64,000 bases of DNA, taken from contig JBBMOA010000007.1 in assembly GCA_037954235.1 (NCBI GenBank), positions 24,296,957 to 24,360,956 of the forward strand. The letters are read 5' to 3'. The translations under genes and the position numbers were made by a program. This DNA comes from Aulostomus chinensis. Its lineage: Eukaryota; Chordata; Actinopteri; Syngnathiformes; Aulostomidae. The notes beneath the pieces were generated by a model. It did not search any database. It was not told the origin of the DNA and worked only from the letters and a program-made list of their open reading frames with translations. This document shows, piece by piece, positions 52,206-61,710 of this stretch (its first letter is position 1; each line of letters begins with the position of its first letter).

Positions 52206-55200
52206 TGTATCTTCTGTTGTGTTCTCGCCTAAAATAAACAACTTTATATATCTATGTAAATAGAAGGAATATCAGCATTTGTATGTAAATGTCAGATGTA
52301 AACTCCTCTCACAGGTCTTCACCACTTCAGATGTAACTCTGACAGCGTGACCTTTGTGTTCTCCGTGATAGCTCAAACATCTGAGGAATGTCATTTGAAA
52401 AAGGTCTGCAACATGTTCTTAACTATCCGGCCGCACACCTACTCAGACTCTGATGCTCAGAGTGATGCACAGTCATCACGCTGAAATGTTTTCTCCATAA
52501 AATAACCGTCAGAATGAGTTGTTTTCCTGTGGATAGACAGAAAAGTCTGAGATTATTGACAGGGAGCAGGATGTTGTGTCGGTAAAGTACAGTCAAGTTT
52601 TCAAATGTTTTATTATTCAATCGCGACGACTGACGGCAGGGACCTTGGCAACTGATGTTTTTAAAACGTTTGAATGGAAAAACTACCTGCACACTTGACA
52701 ACTCCTGAAAGTCATGATGACTTTGCTTCCCTTTGTAATATTGGTGGTCTGACACACTGTAATTAACTTATTATGACATGTATAATTTCTATTGACTTTG
52801 AAAGTTTTTGTTCCATTGTTTGTGCCGTTGTGATGAGGAATTTTAAGTAAAACATAGATTTTCCTGTCTGATTGTTCTCCTCTACCTTTGTTTTTCAGGT
52901 TACATTATAATCTGCATAAAAAGCCTGCCTACGGGTGATAATTGGAAATCAGCTGTCAAAACACATTTTACATGCAACATATCTGTTATATTTTTGATGA
53001 CTGCAATGTATTTATGTTAATTGCACTGGCGTTGTCAAAATACAAACCCCCCCTCAAAAAAAAAAGATAAAACACGAATAAATAATTATCACCCGAACAC
53101 AGATTACTGTTGAAAGGGAATTTGGGGACATTGCTAGATTTAAAAATGTTTTCAAAACCACTCAATCGTCATTTATTTATATTTCAATGAGCCCCGTTTG
53201 ATGAGCCGTATTAGTAGTCATTGTTGAAAATGATTGGTTTGGTTGCTGAATCATTAAAAACAAGAAACATCCATTTGCAATCTAGAAAAGTCTTTCAGTG
53301 CTCTGTAAATATGTTTAAACCTTTTCATCAGCTGCAGGGTCTTTTTTGATAAGAAAGTCTCATATTCTCCACAGATTCAAGCAGCAAGTGGCTACAAGTT
53401 ATCTGTAACCTTAGATGTGGGCTATATTGATGCTTGATTGCTGCTATCATCACCCACGGGGTTATACAAGAAGCTTCTATTTGCCTGAGAACCCACTAAA
53501 CTTACTAATTTGGTGGCTCTTTGTCGTGACTTGTCGTGTGATAGGGTGTCTGTTATATGAGTGATGTATGGGCATGTAAAAGAGGCTTCCTGTTTTGGGA
53601 GATGTGCTGCCTTTGCCCACGAGCCCCTCCCAGAGAAGATGGCGTGGGTGTGAGTCAGTCCCTAACTGCTGACACAGGCACAGAGCTGGGACAGACTCAC
53701 AAAGCAAGATGGGGAGATGGCCTTCACAGGTCCTCACATTGACTGATGAGATCAAGGAGAAACTAGGCCAAGCCAGACAAGTGTCAGGCAATCAGACACC
53801 CGGAGATAGAGTGAGAGAGACAAACACTCCCCCCGATCACAAATAGAGCTCAGAGAGTAGAAAGTGGCAGAGTAGAGTGGGGTTGTTTTGGGTTTGAGTT
53901 CAATATGTCTAAACCTGTTTGTCTAAAGAGTAATGAGGCTGCTGAGACTTGGACATGCTAGCCTGGGGGATGACGGTAGCCAGGAGAGGCCAAATGAAAG
54001 CTCTAAATTCACTAAAGTGGGATAGAAGTTCACTTTGTTCTACTAGATAGCCTGACTGTGATGACATTATGATCAATGCACCTGAACCTTCTTGCAATCT
54101 GCAATGTGCTGTTTGAATAGTGATGATCTGTTATCATGCCGGTGCCACGCAGTACCATTAGTCATAAGGTGTCCCTCAGCAAGTTCAGGCTTTTAAGTCT
54201 GGCTATCAACACATTATACAACCTAATTTATGATACAGCATTTCAGGTGTCCTTAATGATATAGTGTGAACCACATTCAAGGTTCAACGTTGAGTCTGCA
54301 TGCCATGTGGATAGACTGCCCTCTGTTGGTGGCAGCATGCACAGTTTCAGGAAGTAACAGGTAATTTTACACTTTGTGCAGCATGTGAATAAAGTTTTTA
54401 AAAAAAATACAAATCTTAAAGACAAAGTATCCAAAACCACAAGATCCTAAATAGCTTCTCTGGAGATATAACACTGAACTAATGGTGCTCTTGCTACAGT
54501 TACCGCCTCATCAAGTATGGTCCTCACACACAGTTTTTTTCTTACACACAATGGGACTTTTTTTTTAGACATCAATTCAGTCATACAGAGAGTGAAGCTG
54601 GATGGCTACGTGTAAAACCTGGTTCTTGACATATAATGTGTACCTCTTGTAACTGTCAATCACAGATGTCAGGGTGGAGGAGTTATAAATAGCCATCAGG
54701 CTTTGCTTTCTATCAGTAAGACGAGATTGAGGGCTAGACAACCCTACAGTGTTAGAGCAAGTTTGCACACAACAATCTATGAATGAATTGTCGTCGTACA
54801 TTTGGGGGGAAACCCATGCTGCTTTCTAATTTCCACAAATTCCACTTTCCAATGTGCAATATATATCCAAAGTGCACTACTTGTGGTTCCACAGTGATAT
54901 ACGCCGTGTGTATCAGCTGAGTGTGCAGCGTGCACACACTCTCACATAGATGGCTCATCAACTCTGCCCTTGTTGACAAGGTGCAGAGAAGAGTACAGAC
55001 ACGAGAGACCATAAATGGCAGCAAAACACAAACAGCTACATTTCATTCGTCAGTTTCACTTCAAACTCAGTGTGTGTCTCTGGATATTTTCTGTCATTTG
55101 CTGGTATGTTTTTCTTTTCCTTGATGTACAAAATAAATGGTATCTAACCGAAACTGAGATCTAACAATACACAACACACAAAGAACCTTGTGCTGGCTGA

Positions 55201-56225
55201 ACTGCTGCACCTGTAACACATTCATGCCACATGTGGTTGAAATCCTTTTTATTGTACTGTTCAAATACTGTGAAATGCACATCCCGACACGAGTTAAATG
55301 GAAAGCATAGTCATCTGTTAAACTGACTATAAGCATATATCTTTATGTAAAAGGGCATTGTTAAAAAAGAAAAAATTGTTAACAACAGCGTCACAAATTA
55401 AAGATAAACTAGGGTTACATTATGGGGGTGATATTTTGGTCATTTGTCACAGATAGAACTGTGTCATGCAGACTTAATCCCTCACTAAAACATACGACTT
55501 TCACAGATGAGGTTGTGTTAATCATATGCCATTTGGTGAATAACATGCACCAATTGGTCTTGGCACTGATACAAAACACATTACAGCGCAAATCATTGCA
55601 TATGTATATGTATTTAGCACAGATGGTAAAAAAAAATGGTCAATGTCAAAGCCATGTCAGACTGAAGCTTTAATCTTTTAACCTGGAAATCCTCGTACTA
55701 ATTAGCAATTTATTCCAATCCTGACCCCTGAATATCCATGCACACTTGTACTTTTGGTTATGTAACTGGCTGAACCGCTGGCTGAAGGTTTCCAGACAGT
55801 GTAACGCTGAATCTAAAGATGCATCGTTGACAGATGGAGTCGTTCGCAGACACAGGAAACTGTCATGCTGGTGAATAATAAAGGTGTGAAGAAAGAATCA
55901 ACAGGGCAACTGTGGAGCGTTACTTTTAAAGCACAAGTAGCGTTAATTTGAATGGCTCCCTGACCTAGCTAAGTGTGCCTCCAGCTGTCAATACAAGTTT
56001 TAAGAAATTACAACAGTGGTAGGAGATGTGGGAGCGACCTAGCTATGGCTACTGTATAAAGAGCTCACATCCTCTTCAAAAGTGCGTGTGACAGGGAGAC
56101 ATCAGGTTTGGCATAAAACGGACAGACAGGCTTATGTTACCATCCTGACTCAGTCTGAGAATAACCACAAACTGGGAATAGCAGCGTGGCAGCAGTGTGT
56201 GGGTTGGTGAGAACAGCCTGCAAGC

Positions 56226-56229
56226 ATGT

Positions 56230-56261
<32 letters not shown>

Positions 56262-56275
56262 CTGCATGTGTGTGT
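56226..56275 (+). repeat. (GT)n microsatellite, interrupted
   Basis: GT runs separated by GAGT and CTGCAT. Confidence 0.92.
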
Positions 56276-56694
56276 CAGAAAGTGAGAAAGGCACAATATT
56301 TTAACTAGAATAAGGATATTTAAAGATATTGGTTAAATGTACATTCAGCTTGTGGTATTGCGAAATTAAACCATCACTTCTGACCTTGAAGTTTAGGGAC
56401 AAACTAAAAGGCACCCATGAGGAACATTGGTTCTCTTATCTGATGTCGCCTTGAGGTAGCTGAGCTGCCACTTTACTGAAGAAAGATGTTATTGGCTTCT
56501 TCTCTCTGCTCATATCTCAATGCAATCACAGCTTGCCCAGCTCTTCTCGTATTGGCCAGGTGGCCCTACTCTAAGAGAGACAGAGAGACTCTCGATACCA
56601 ATAAATGACCTTAACCAGGCTGATATGATGTAGCCCAGATTAAACACTGCCATGTGTACATCCAGCTGCACTCATTTTTTTTTTTTAGGTAAAC

Positions 56695-56726
56695 ATACAC
56701 ACACACACACACAAACACACACACAC
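56695..56726 (+). repeat. (CA)n microsatellite
   Basis: CA repeat with one CAAA interruption. Confidence 0.92.
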
Positions 56727-57600
56727 GCTTCCATGCACTAATGTTGGCGCCATATCAAATCCATTCCGTTTGATCAGTCGTTCAGAGAGGTTGCGTGTCC
56801 TTGACATGGTGTGTAGATGTGTGATTATATGGAGAAGCTTCAATATGTGGTCTAAGCTGGATCAGCCTTGCTGGCACAAATGCAGTCTGTGGACTTAACT
56901 GACAAGCTTCCATTTCCCCAAACCAAAACAATCTTACCTAGGAACTGCTCCGCACAGTTAGCCATCATGATCCAAGTATGACATTGATTTTCTTTTTTAA
57001 GCCCTGTGATTGATAGTTCAGGGGGAAAATGGCTCTCAGCATGTTAAAGACTATGGACGGCCCACTGAACCCCTTTTTGGATAGCATGGTATTATGTGGG
57101 CTGCTCAGCAGCCTGTGCTGAATAGCACAAACAGCTAAGCCATCTGTTACTCTCTATTTTCATCCTTCCTCCTACCAGCAGGGACAGCCACAGCCCTGAG
57201 GGACTTCAGCTGCTCAGAGTCCTTTTTGTTCAACAGGTCAGGTCTAAGCTTTGCAGGGTGGGACCACCAATCCAGAACTCATTTTATGGCAGGTGATTAC
57301 AGAACGTGCTTGATTGGGCAGAGCAGGTGACGAAGGGTAAATAATAAAAATTAATCAGGTGCCACAGTGAATGAAAGGATATTATGACTGTCACAGTTGT
57401 TAAATGACCACAGTGCTACGAGCCCTCCGATGCTTTTTAAGCCAGGTTAGAAGGATCATATTGTGAATTGAACTCTGTTCTTATAATGTGTTTCTTGGGC
57501 TGAAAACAGAGAAATTTGGGCTTTCCAGGTGAGGATGAAACAGAGGCTGGCAGGATTCATTTGAGATTACTTGGTGTAATCCCCTTATCTGCGTACTTAC

Positions 57601-57751
57601 CTGTCCCAGACAGTGATCCAAGCCTACCTCTGTGAGCCTCATTGGCCTGACATTCTGGCAGGAGCAAATCCCTGTCTAATGTGTCAGCCCAGGCAGCTTT
57701 AACACCTGGCACGCCAATGCTTATCTGCCGAGCGCCCAAAAGCACCTGCAT
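57601..57751 (-). CDS. Possible minus-strand exon or conserved block with strong splice donor
   Basis: On the minus strand GGGACAG|GTAAGTACG is a near-perfect splice donor at 57600/57601. Upstream of it 50 codons remain open, reading ...ISIGVPGVKAAWADTL..., with balanced composition unlike the AT-rich flanks. The acceptor side is unclear: two AG choices near 57733-57745 lack a pyrimidine tract. It might be an alternative upstream exon of the gene whose promoter lies near 51 kb, or a conserved non-coding element. The protein is not recognised. Confidence 0.2.
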
Positions 57752-58545
57752 TATCCCACTAAAGCTTCACAACAAGTGAAAAGGTCTCTAATATCCACAC
57801 AGTGAAATTACTGTCTGTGTCATACCACAAATACACAGTTTGTGAAGTGCACATGATTACTAACAGCTTACAACTAGATCAGAATACGCAAACAGCATCA
57901 GACACCCCCATTTTACTCCTTTTGGCTTCCTCCAGAATGGATTATTACAAAATGGATTATTAAAAAGCAGAATTATACCTGTTCTTCTCCAAACTATAAT
58001 GTTACGATGTCCATTAACATATGTATATATTCTCTGGATTAACACTGATGAAATGCTAAAAATACATTTGTTGGTCCAAAACAAGTTCAACCAAGCTGTA
58101 AGTCTGCATTATGGAAGCTTTTATGACTTTTTATGTACTTTTTTAATGATAAAATAATTGCGTGGGAAGGATTTGTTTGCTTTAATATTGCTGTATTTGT
58201 TATGTTTTACGATATGAAAATATAAGGTGGTAAAAAAGAAATATGGCAAACATAACAATTTAATATTTGGGAAAACAATTGAATCAACAGCAGTGCAGTT
58301 TAACTCTTTTAATCTTTGATGTGGTATTAAATATTCAAACTCATACAGTTCTAATTTCCCTCTAGTCCATTGCATACATTTTGTGGTATAGCAAATATGG
58401 ATTATTTTTAAAGCAATAATCATGCAGATAAAGCATACTAAAAGATGGTATGACTGTTTCCTAAAGTTAATTTAGTTTTAAATGTTTTTATTTCATATTT
58501 TCGTGTATTATGTTTTTGTCCTCTAACAAACACGATATTGACAAT

Positions 58546-58551
58546 AAAGTT
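58546..58551 (+). terminator. Possible polyadenylation signal
   Basis: AATAAA within GACAATAAAGTTGATTTG, in a T-rich context. It could end a plus-strand transcript whose coding part is not in view. The hexamer is common by chance in AT-rich DNA. Confidence 0.2.
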
Positions 58552-58663
58552 GATTTGAATATCCGGGCCTATCATTTTCCGTCCAGTTCCGCAACCTCAG
58601 GTCAACGGTAGAGCATCATTCTATTTAGCTAGCCTACTGTACTTGATGAAAATTGTCCTCTAG

Positions 58664-58774
58664 GTTAATAATTTGGAGAAACAAAAGTTGGCCGTGGCAC
58701 CTCTAATTATGCTCAAGATATTTCCCGAAAAGTTTGACTTCTTCAGCACACTTTCCGAAGCCAGAAGGGAGCAG
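58664..58774 (+). CDS. Possible small coding exon, plus strand (unrecognised)
   Basis: The segment is bounded by an acceptor-like TTGTCCTCTAG at 58663 and a good donor CAG|GTGAGA at 58774/58775. Between them, 111 nt (37 codons) stay open in the phase that makes both ends phase 0. The translation contains MLKIFPEKFDFF followed by a charged stretch ending SEARREQ. The ATG at 58709 could instead start a first exon. I do not recognise the protein. No neighbouring exon could be joined to it, and the acceptor tract is weak. It could be chance. Confidence 0.2.
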
Positions 58775-58852
58775 GTGAGAGAAGTTCAAAGAGTTAAAAG
58801 TTTGAACGCGAACGTTAGCATAGCACAGTGTGGTTGTGTCACAGGCACGGGA

Positions 58853-59535
58853 GGCTAAATGCTAATTTAACATTTATTTATTTATTTAATTTGTTATTGT
58901 TGATTTTGTTTTTGGATTATTTTGTCTGTTTAATTATTTCGTAGAATTTGGGTTAATTTGACTGTGGCCCTTGTGACCCAAATTAATTGTAAACCTCTAA
59001 CGCAACCAGCAAAGTACATTTGAAATTATATAAATGTAAGCCTAACTGTATTAATTTGTTTGGAATATTGAAATGTGTTTAATTTTGTAGTTAAGAGAAG
59101 GTGAAATATTTATAAGTAATTACAAATTGTCCAAATCAAATAAGCTGAATTTAAAGGCCCTCAAAGTAAAGTTGAACAGGTTTTATCCGTGGCAACAGTG
59201 ACATCTAGTGGTTGGACAAGTTGGACACATTTTTTAATGATCTGGAGCAGAAATTTGAATTTTTCAGGGCTTTTATTTTTCTTTGAGGAAAGGCGTTGCA
59301 TGAAAACGACAATATACAATAAAAAAGATGTGGTTCGTGTTGGGTGTTTTGGTATTTAGCGTGTTCTGAGTGGAATTAGGGAAGCAATATGTGGTAAACT
59401 GGATTAAGATGTGGTAAACTGGATTATCATCGCTCACTGTAATTTAACTTGAAATATAAACAACAGATGATGGTATCCTCGTTGTAAGTGACAACTGTTT
59501 GAAATCAGACGGCAGTCCGGGACAAATAGATAAAT
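58853..59535. other. AT-rich spacer left of the U4 array
   Basis: No gene recognised. The stretch is AT-rich, with TTTATTTATTTATTT near 58872 and a 20-bp tandem duplication of ATGTGGTAAACTGGATTA at 59389-59427. GACATCTAGTGG near 59200 is a phrase I associate with dispersed fish repeats, but I could not place it in a family. Confidence 0.5.
59388..59427 (+). repeat. 20-bp tandem duplication
   Basis: ATGTGGTAAACTGGATTA occurs twice in a row with period 20. No function suggested. Confidence 0.85.
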
Positions 59536-59552
59536 CCCATGATGCATTGCGG
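59536..59552 (+). promoter_or_regulatory. ZNF143/Staf-like distal sequence element of U4 copy 1
   Basis: CCCATGATGCATTGCGG fits the ZNF143/Staf (SPH) consensus of snRNA distal elements. It lies at about -213 to -197 from U4 copy 1, the usual place for a DSE. The array copies downstream do not carry this site. Confidence 0.65.
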
Positions 59553-59690
59553 TGGTTGGCACTTGCAATATATATTTATGCTTGTAAAATGATTAAACTA
59601 AGGACTGTGGGATATCACGACCAAAGCTCACAATTTGCTTAAGTCTGAAGTCTGGTCAACATGTGCTTGTTTTGGACCTGAACGCAACCG

Positions 59691-59703
59691 CCGTTACTGA
59701 ACA
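59691..59703 (+). promoter_or_regulatory. Proximal sequence element (PSE) candidate of U4 copy 1
   Basis: CCGTTACTGAACA resembles the vertebrate PSE core (ACCGTAACTTGAAAG-like), with one base missing. It sits at -58 to -46, where SNAPc binds. No TATA box follows at -25, as expected for a Pol II-type U4 promoter. Confidence 0.5.
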
Positions 59704-59748
59704 ACGTATGCAGCGTAAATACTTCCCTGTCATAAGCTTGTCGCCTTT

Positions 59749-59892
59749 AGCTTTGCGCAGTGGCAGTATCGTAGCCTATGAGGTTTATCCGAGGCGCGAT
59801 TATTGCTAGTTGAAAACTTTACCCAATACCCCGCCTGGACGACTTGAAATATAGTCGGCTATGGCAATTTTTGACGGTCTCTACGGAGACTG
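59749..59892 (+). ncRNA. U4 spliceosomal snRNA, canonical copy (array copy 1)
   Basis: U4 snRNA pairs with U6 snRNA, keeps it inactive and carries it into the U4/U6.U5 tri-snRNP in the nucleus. This 144-nt copy matches vertebrate U4 (about 144-145 nt) nearly end to end. The 5' end AGCTTTGCGCAGTGGC is the U6 stem II partner. The 5' stem-loop holds the kink-turn (GCC, UAUGA, GG, loop UUUAU, CC, GA, GGC) bound by the 15.5K protein. TGCTAGT is the stem I partner, with a G where human U4 has A61, giving a G-U wobble with U6. The central stem CGACT/AGTCG, the Sm site AATTTTTGA and the 3' hairpin GTCTC-TACG-GAGAC are all intact. Upstream are a PSE-like motif at about -58 and a ZNF143/Staf-like site at about -213, both at expected distances for a Pol II snRNA gene. 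It is the best candidate for the functional founder. No clear 3' box was seen. Confidence 0.95.
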
Positions 59893-60362
59893 ATCTTAAT
59901 GTATAATGTCAGTATCCCACGGTGTTATTGAAGAGTTCGGTAATGTAGCACGTTACAGTAATTCACCGAATAGTAGTGGTAAGGACACTGTTAAAGCTAG
60001 TAGCATAGCGCTCGATCCACCCACGTAATGTGTGCGTCCAGTTAAATCACAGAACGGCACGTTGCTAATGGCCTGCTAGCTTGTGTCAAACGTACGTGAA
60101 CTCCTCCTCAGATCTTTGCTACTTGTTTCGTTGTGTTGTCAGATGCTGTGTTTCTGCCTGACACGCGGAGGGCGATGACCGTTACTTGTTGGGTTTTTTG
60201 GAGTTGGAAAGATAAACGTCTGATGTACTCCCCGCTTCAAAGCAACGGTGCAGAATTGCTCTACTACTGGAGTGACGGGGTCCGGTTGAGGAGGTGACGT
60301 CGGATTATACCTGGCATTATTTCCTCTTGTAAATTTTCCCCGGAGTAGTTCGATGCTCGTTT

Positions 60363-60490
60363 CAGTATCGTAGCTTATGACGACAAACCGAGGCGTGATC
60401 ATTGCTAGTTGAAAACTTTATCCAATACTCCGCCTGGACGACTTGAAATATAGTCGGCTATGGCAATTTTTGACAGTCTCTGCGGAGACT
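60363..60490 (+). ncRNA. U4 snRNA-like copy 2, 5' end lost (probable pseudogene)
   Basis: Homology to U4 starts at the sixteenth nucleotide (CAGTATCGTAGC) and continues to the 3' hairpin. The first 15 nt, expected at 60348-60362, do not match, so most of the U6 stem II pairing region is gone. The 5' stem-loop has a C-C mismatch in the short upper stem of the kink-turn. Several C-to-T changes relative to copy 1 (for example TTTATCC for TTTACCC, ACTCC for ACCCC) look like decay. The central stem, Sm site AATTTTTGA and terminal hairpin (TGCG loop) remain. No PSE-like motif was found at -60. A GTTCAAATAAA motif about 10 nt downstream resembles an snRNA 3' box. Probably not functional. Confidence 0.85.
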
Positions 60491-60663
60491 TCTAGTACTG
60501 TTCAAATAAATGCTCCTGACTTTGATGCTGTAGCTTGAGATTGTCTGTAGCTGAAATGTCATTAATCGCGTCACAGGCACCAGTTCCTTATTGTAGTGTT
60601 AAAATTATTACCAAACAATGGTGATGTAATGTTTTTTCCAGAGAATTTGTCCCAAAGAAACGT

Positions 60664-60965
60664 GAGGAACCTACATATGTTGTTCCACTTTGTTTCCACA
60701 TATCATGACTTAGAATAATGTCAAGGATTCCTTGGAAAATTGTTTTATTAGAAATGAGAAACTTGCATAAGTTGTTCCACTTTCTTTCCACATATCATGA
60801 CGTAGAATAATGATGTCATGGATTCCTTGGAAAATTGTTTCATTAGAAATGAGAAACGTGCATACGTTGTTCCAGTTTGTTTCCACATATCATGACTTAG
60901 AATAAAATGTCATGGATTCCTTGGAAAATTCTTCCTTTAGAAATGAGTAACTTGCATCCGTTTTT
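60664..60965 (+). repeat. 92-95-bp minirepeats in the U4 spacer (about 3.2 copies)
   Basis: Direct repeats at 60664-60755, 60756-60850 and 60851-60944, then a short partial copy. Each starts like GAGAAACTTGCAT and contains CACATATCATGAC, TTAGAATAA, GGATTCCTTGGAAAA and TTAGAAAT. Copies differ at several bases, so they are older than the 1,962-bp duplication. Each carries an octamer-like (A)CTTGCAT or a variant. They lie upstream of U4 copy 3. Confidence 0.88.
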
Positions 60966-61063
60966 CCAGTTTTGAACTTAATCTTTTGTAACCATAAAAT
61001 AACTATGAGTGGCAATCTCGATCATGCTTGCCAGATTATATAGACATACATGTGTACGTTGAA

Positions 61064-61080
61064 ACCATAACAGAGGGCTG
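61064..61080 (+). promoter_or_regulatory. PSE candidate of U4 copy 3
   Basis: ACCATAACAGAGGGCTG, at -59 to -43 from copy 3, matches the ACCNTAAC start of the PSE. The same motif occurs at the same distance before copies 4, 6 and 7, but was not found before copies 2 and 5. Confidence 0.5.
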
Positions 61081-61122
61081 TGCAGATGCCAGAGGCACCC
61101 CTACTGTGGACCAGAGCGTGCC

Positions 61123-61266
61123 ATTCTTGCGCAGTGGCAGTATCGTAGCTCATGAGGTCAAACTGAGGCGCGATTATTGCTAGTTGAAAACTTTACCCAA
61201 TACCCCGCCTGGCTGACTTGAAATATAGTTGGCTATGGCAATTTTTGATAGTCTCTGCAGAGACTG
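61123..61266 (+). ncRNA. U4 snRNA variant copy 3
   Basis: A full-length 144-nt U4 variant. It begins ATTCTTGCGCAGTGGC rather than AGCTTTGCGCAGTGGC, so TTGCGCAG-T-GGC (stem II with U6) is intact and the extra 5' bases also complement U6. The kink-turn is remodelled but pairable: GCU, CAUGA, GG, loop UCAAA, CU, GA, GGC, with the tandem G-A pairs kept. Stem I TGCTAGT is kept. The central stem CTGACT/AGTTGG is kept through wobble pairs. Sm site AATTTTTGA and hairpin GTCTC-TGCA-GAGAC are present. A PSE-like element lies at 61064-61080, an octamer-like ACTTGCAT at about -173, and a 3'-box-like GTTCAAATAAATTCTA about 10 nt downstream. This pattern suggests a gene under selection rather than a dead copy, but expression is unknown. 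Confidence 0.9.
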
Positions 61267-61437
61267 CTAGTTCTGTTCAAATAAATTCTACCAACTTTGA
61301 TATTGAAGCTCTAGGTTTTCTGTAGTTGTGATCTTATTTGTCGTGTCACAGGCACCAGTTCCTTATTGTAGTGTTCAAATTATGACCAAAAGTGGTGATG
61401 TCCTGTTTTTCCAGGGGATTGTTTTCCCAAAAAATGT

Positions 61438-61560
61438 GAGAAAGTTACATACGTTTTTCCACTTTGTTTTCACATATCATGACTTAGAATAATGATGGCA
61501 TAGAACTCGGAAAATTATTCCATTAGAAATGAGAAACTTGCATACTTTGTTTCAGTTTTG
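61438..61560 (+). repeat. Single minirepeat plus partial in the spacer before U4 copy 4
   Basis: One diverged copy (61438-61530) of the minirepeat found before copy 3, followed by a partial (GAGAAACTTGCATACTTTG). The lower copy number accounts for most of the difference between the 775-bp and 588-bp spacings. Confidence 0.8.
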
Positions 61561-61652
61561 AACTTAATATTTTATAATAACCATAAAATAACTATGAGTG
61601 GTAATCTCGATCATGCTTGCCAGATTATATAGACATACATGTGTACGTTGAA

Positions 61653-61669
61653 ACCATAACAGAGGGCTG
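61653..61669 (+). promoter_or_regulatory. PSE candidate of U4 copy 4
   Basis: Same motif as before copy 3, at -58 to -42. An octamer-like ACTTGCAT (one mismatch to ATTTGCAT) lies at 61536-61543, about -175, and could act as a distal element. Confidence 0.5.
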
Positions 61670-61710
61670 TGCAGATGCCAGAGGCACCCCTACTGTGGAC
61701 AGAGCGTGCC

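Larger units (their letters stand above)
52066..57540. other. Non-coding stretch, microsatellites only
   Basis: No exon with convincing splice sites and no recognisable protein. It holds CA/GT tracts at 52187-52205, 56226-56275 and 56695-56726, poly-A/T runs, and unique AT-rich sequence. Open frames here are short and domain-free. Confidence 0.6.

Noticed and set aside
54660..54700. TATA-like TTATAAATAG as a core promoter
   Set aside because: No CpG context, downstream exon or other element; AT-rich chance match.
60139..60402. 87-codon minus-strand open frame, repeated identically at 62101-62364
   Set aside because: It is antisense to the 5' part of U4 copies 2 and 5 and their flank, and is identical only because the 1,962-bp unit is duplicated. 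No domain or promoter supports a protein.
60588..60791. 67-codon minus-strand open frame, repeated at 62550-62753
   Set aside because: It runs through the spacer minirepeats; the repeated peptide motifs come from the DNA repeats.
60664..60965. Regular direct repeats considered as a CRISPR array
   Set aside because: The repeats are 92-95 bp, contiguous without unique spacers, diverged from each other, and in a vertebrate genome.
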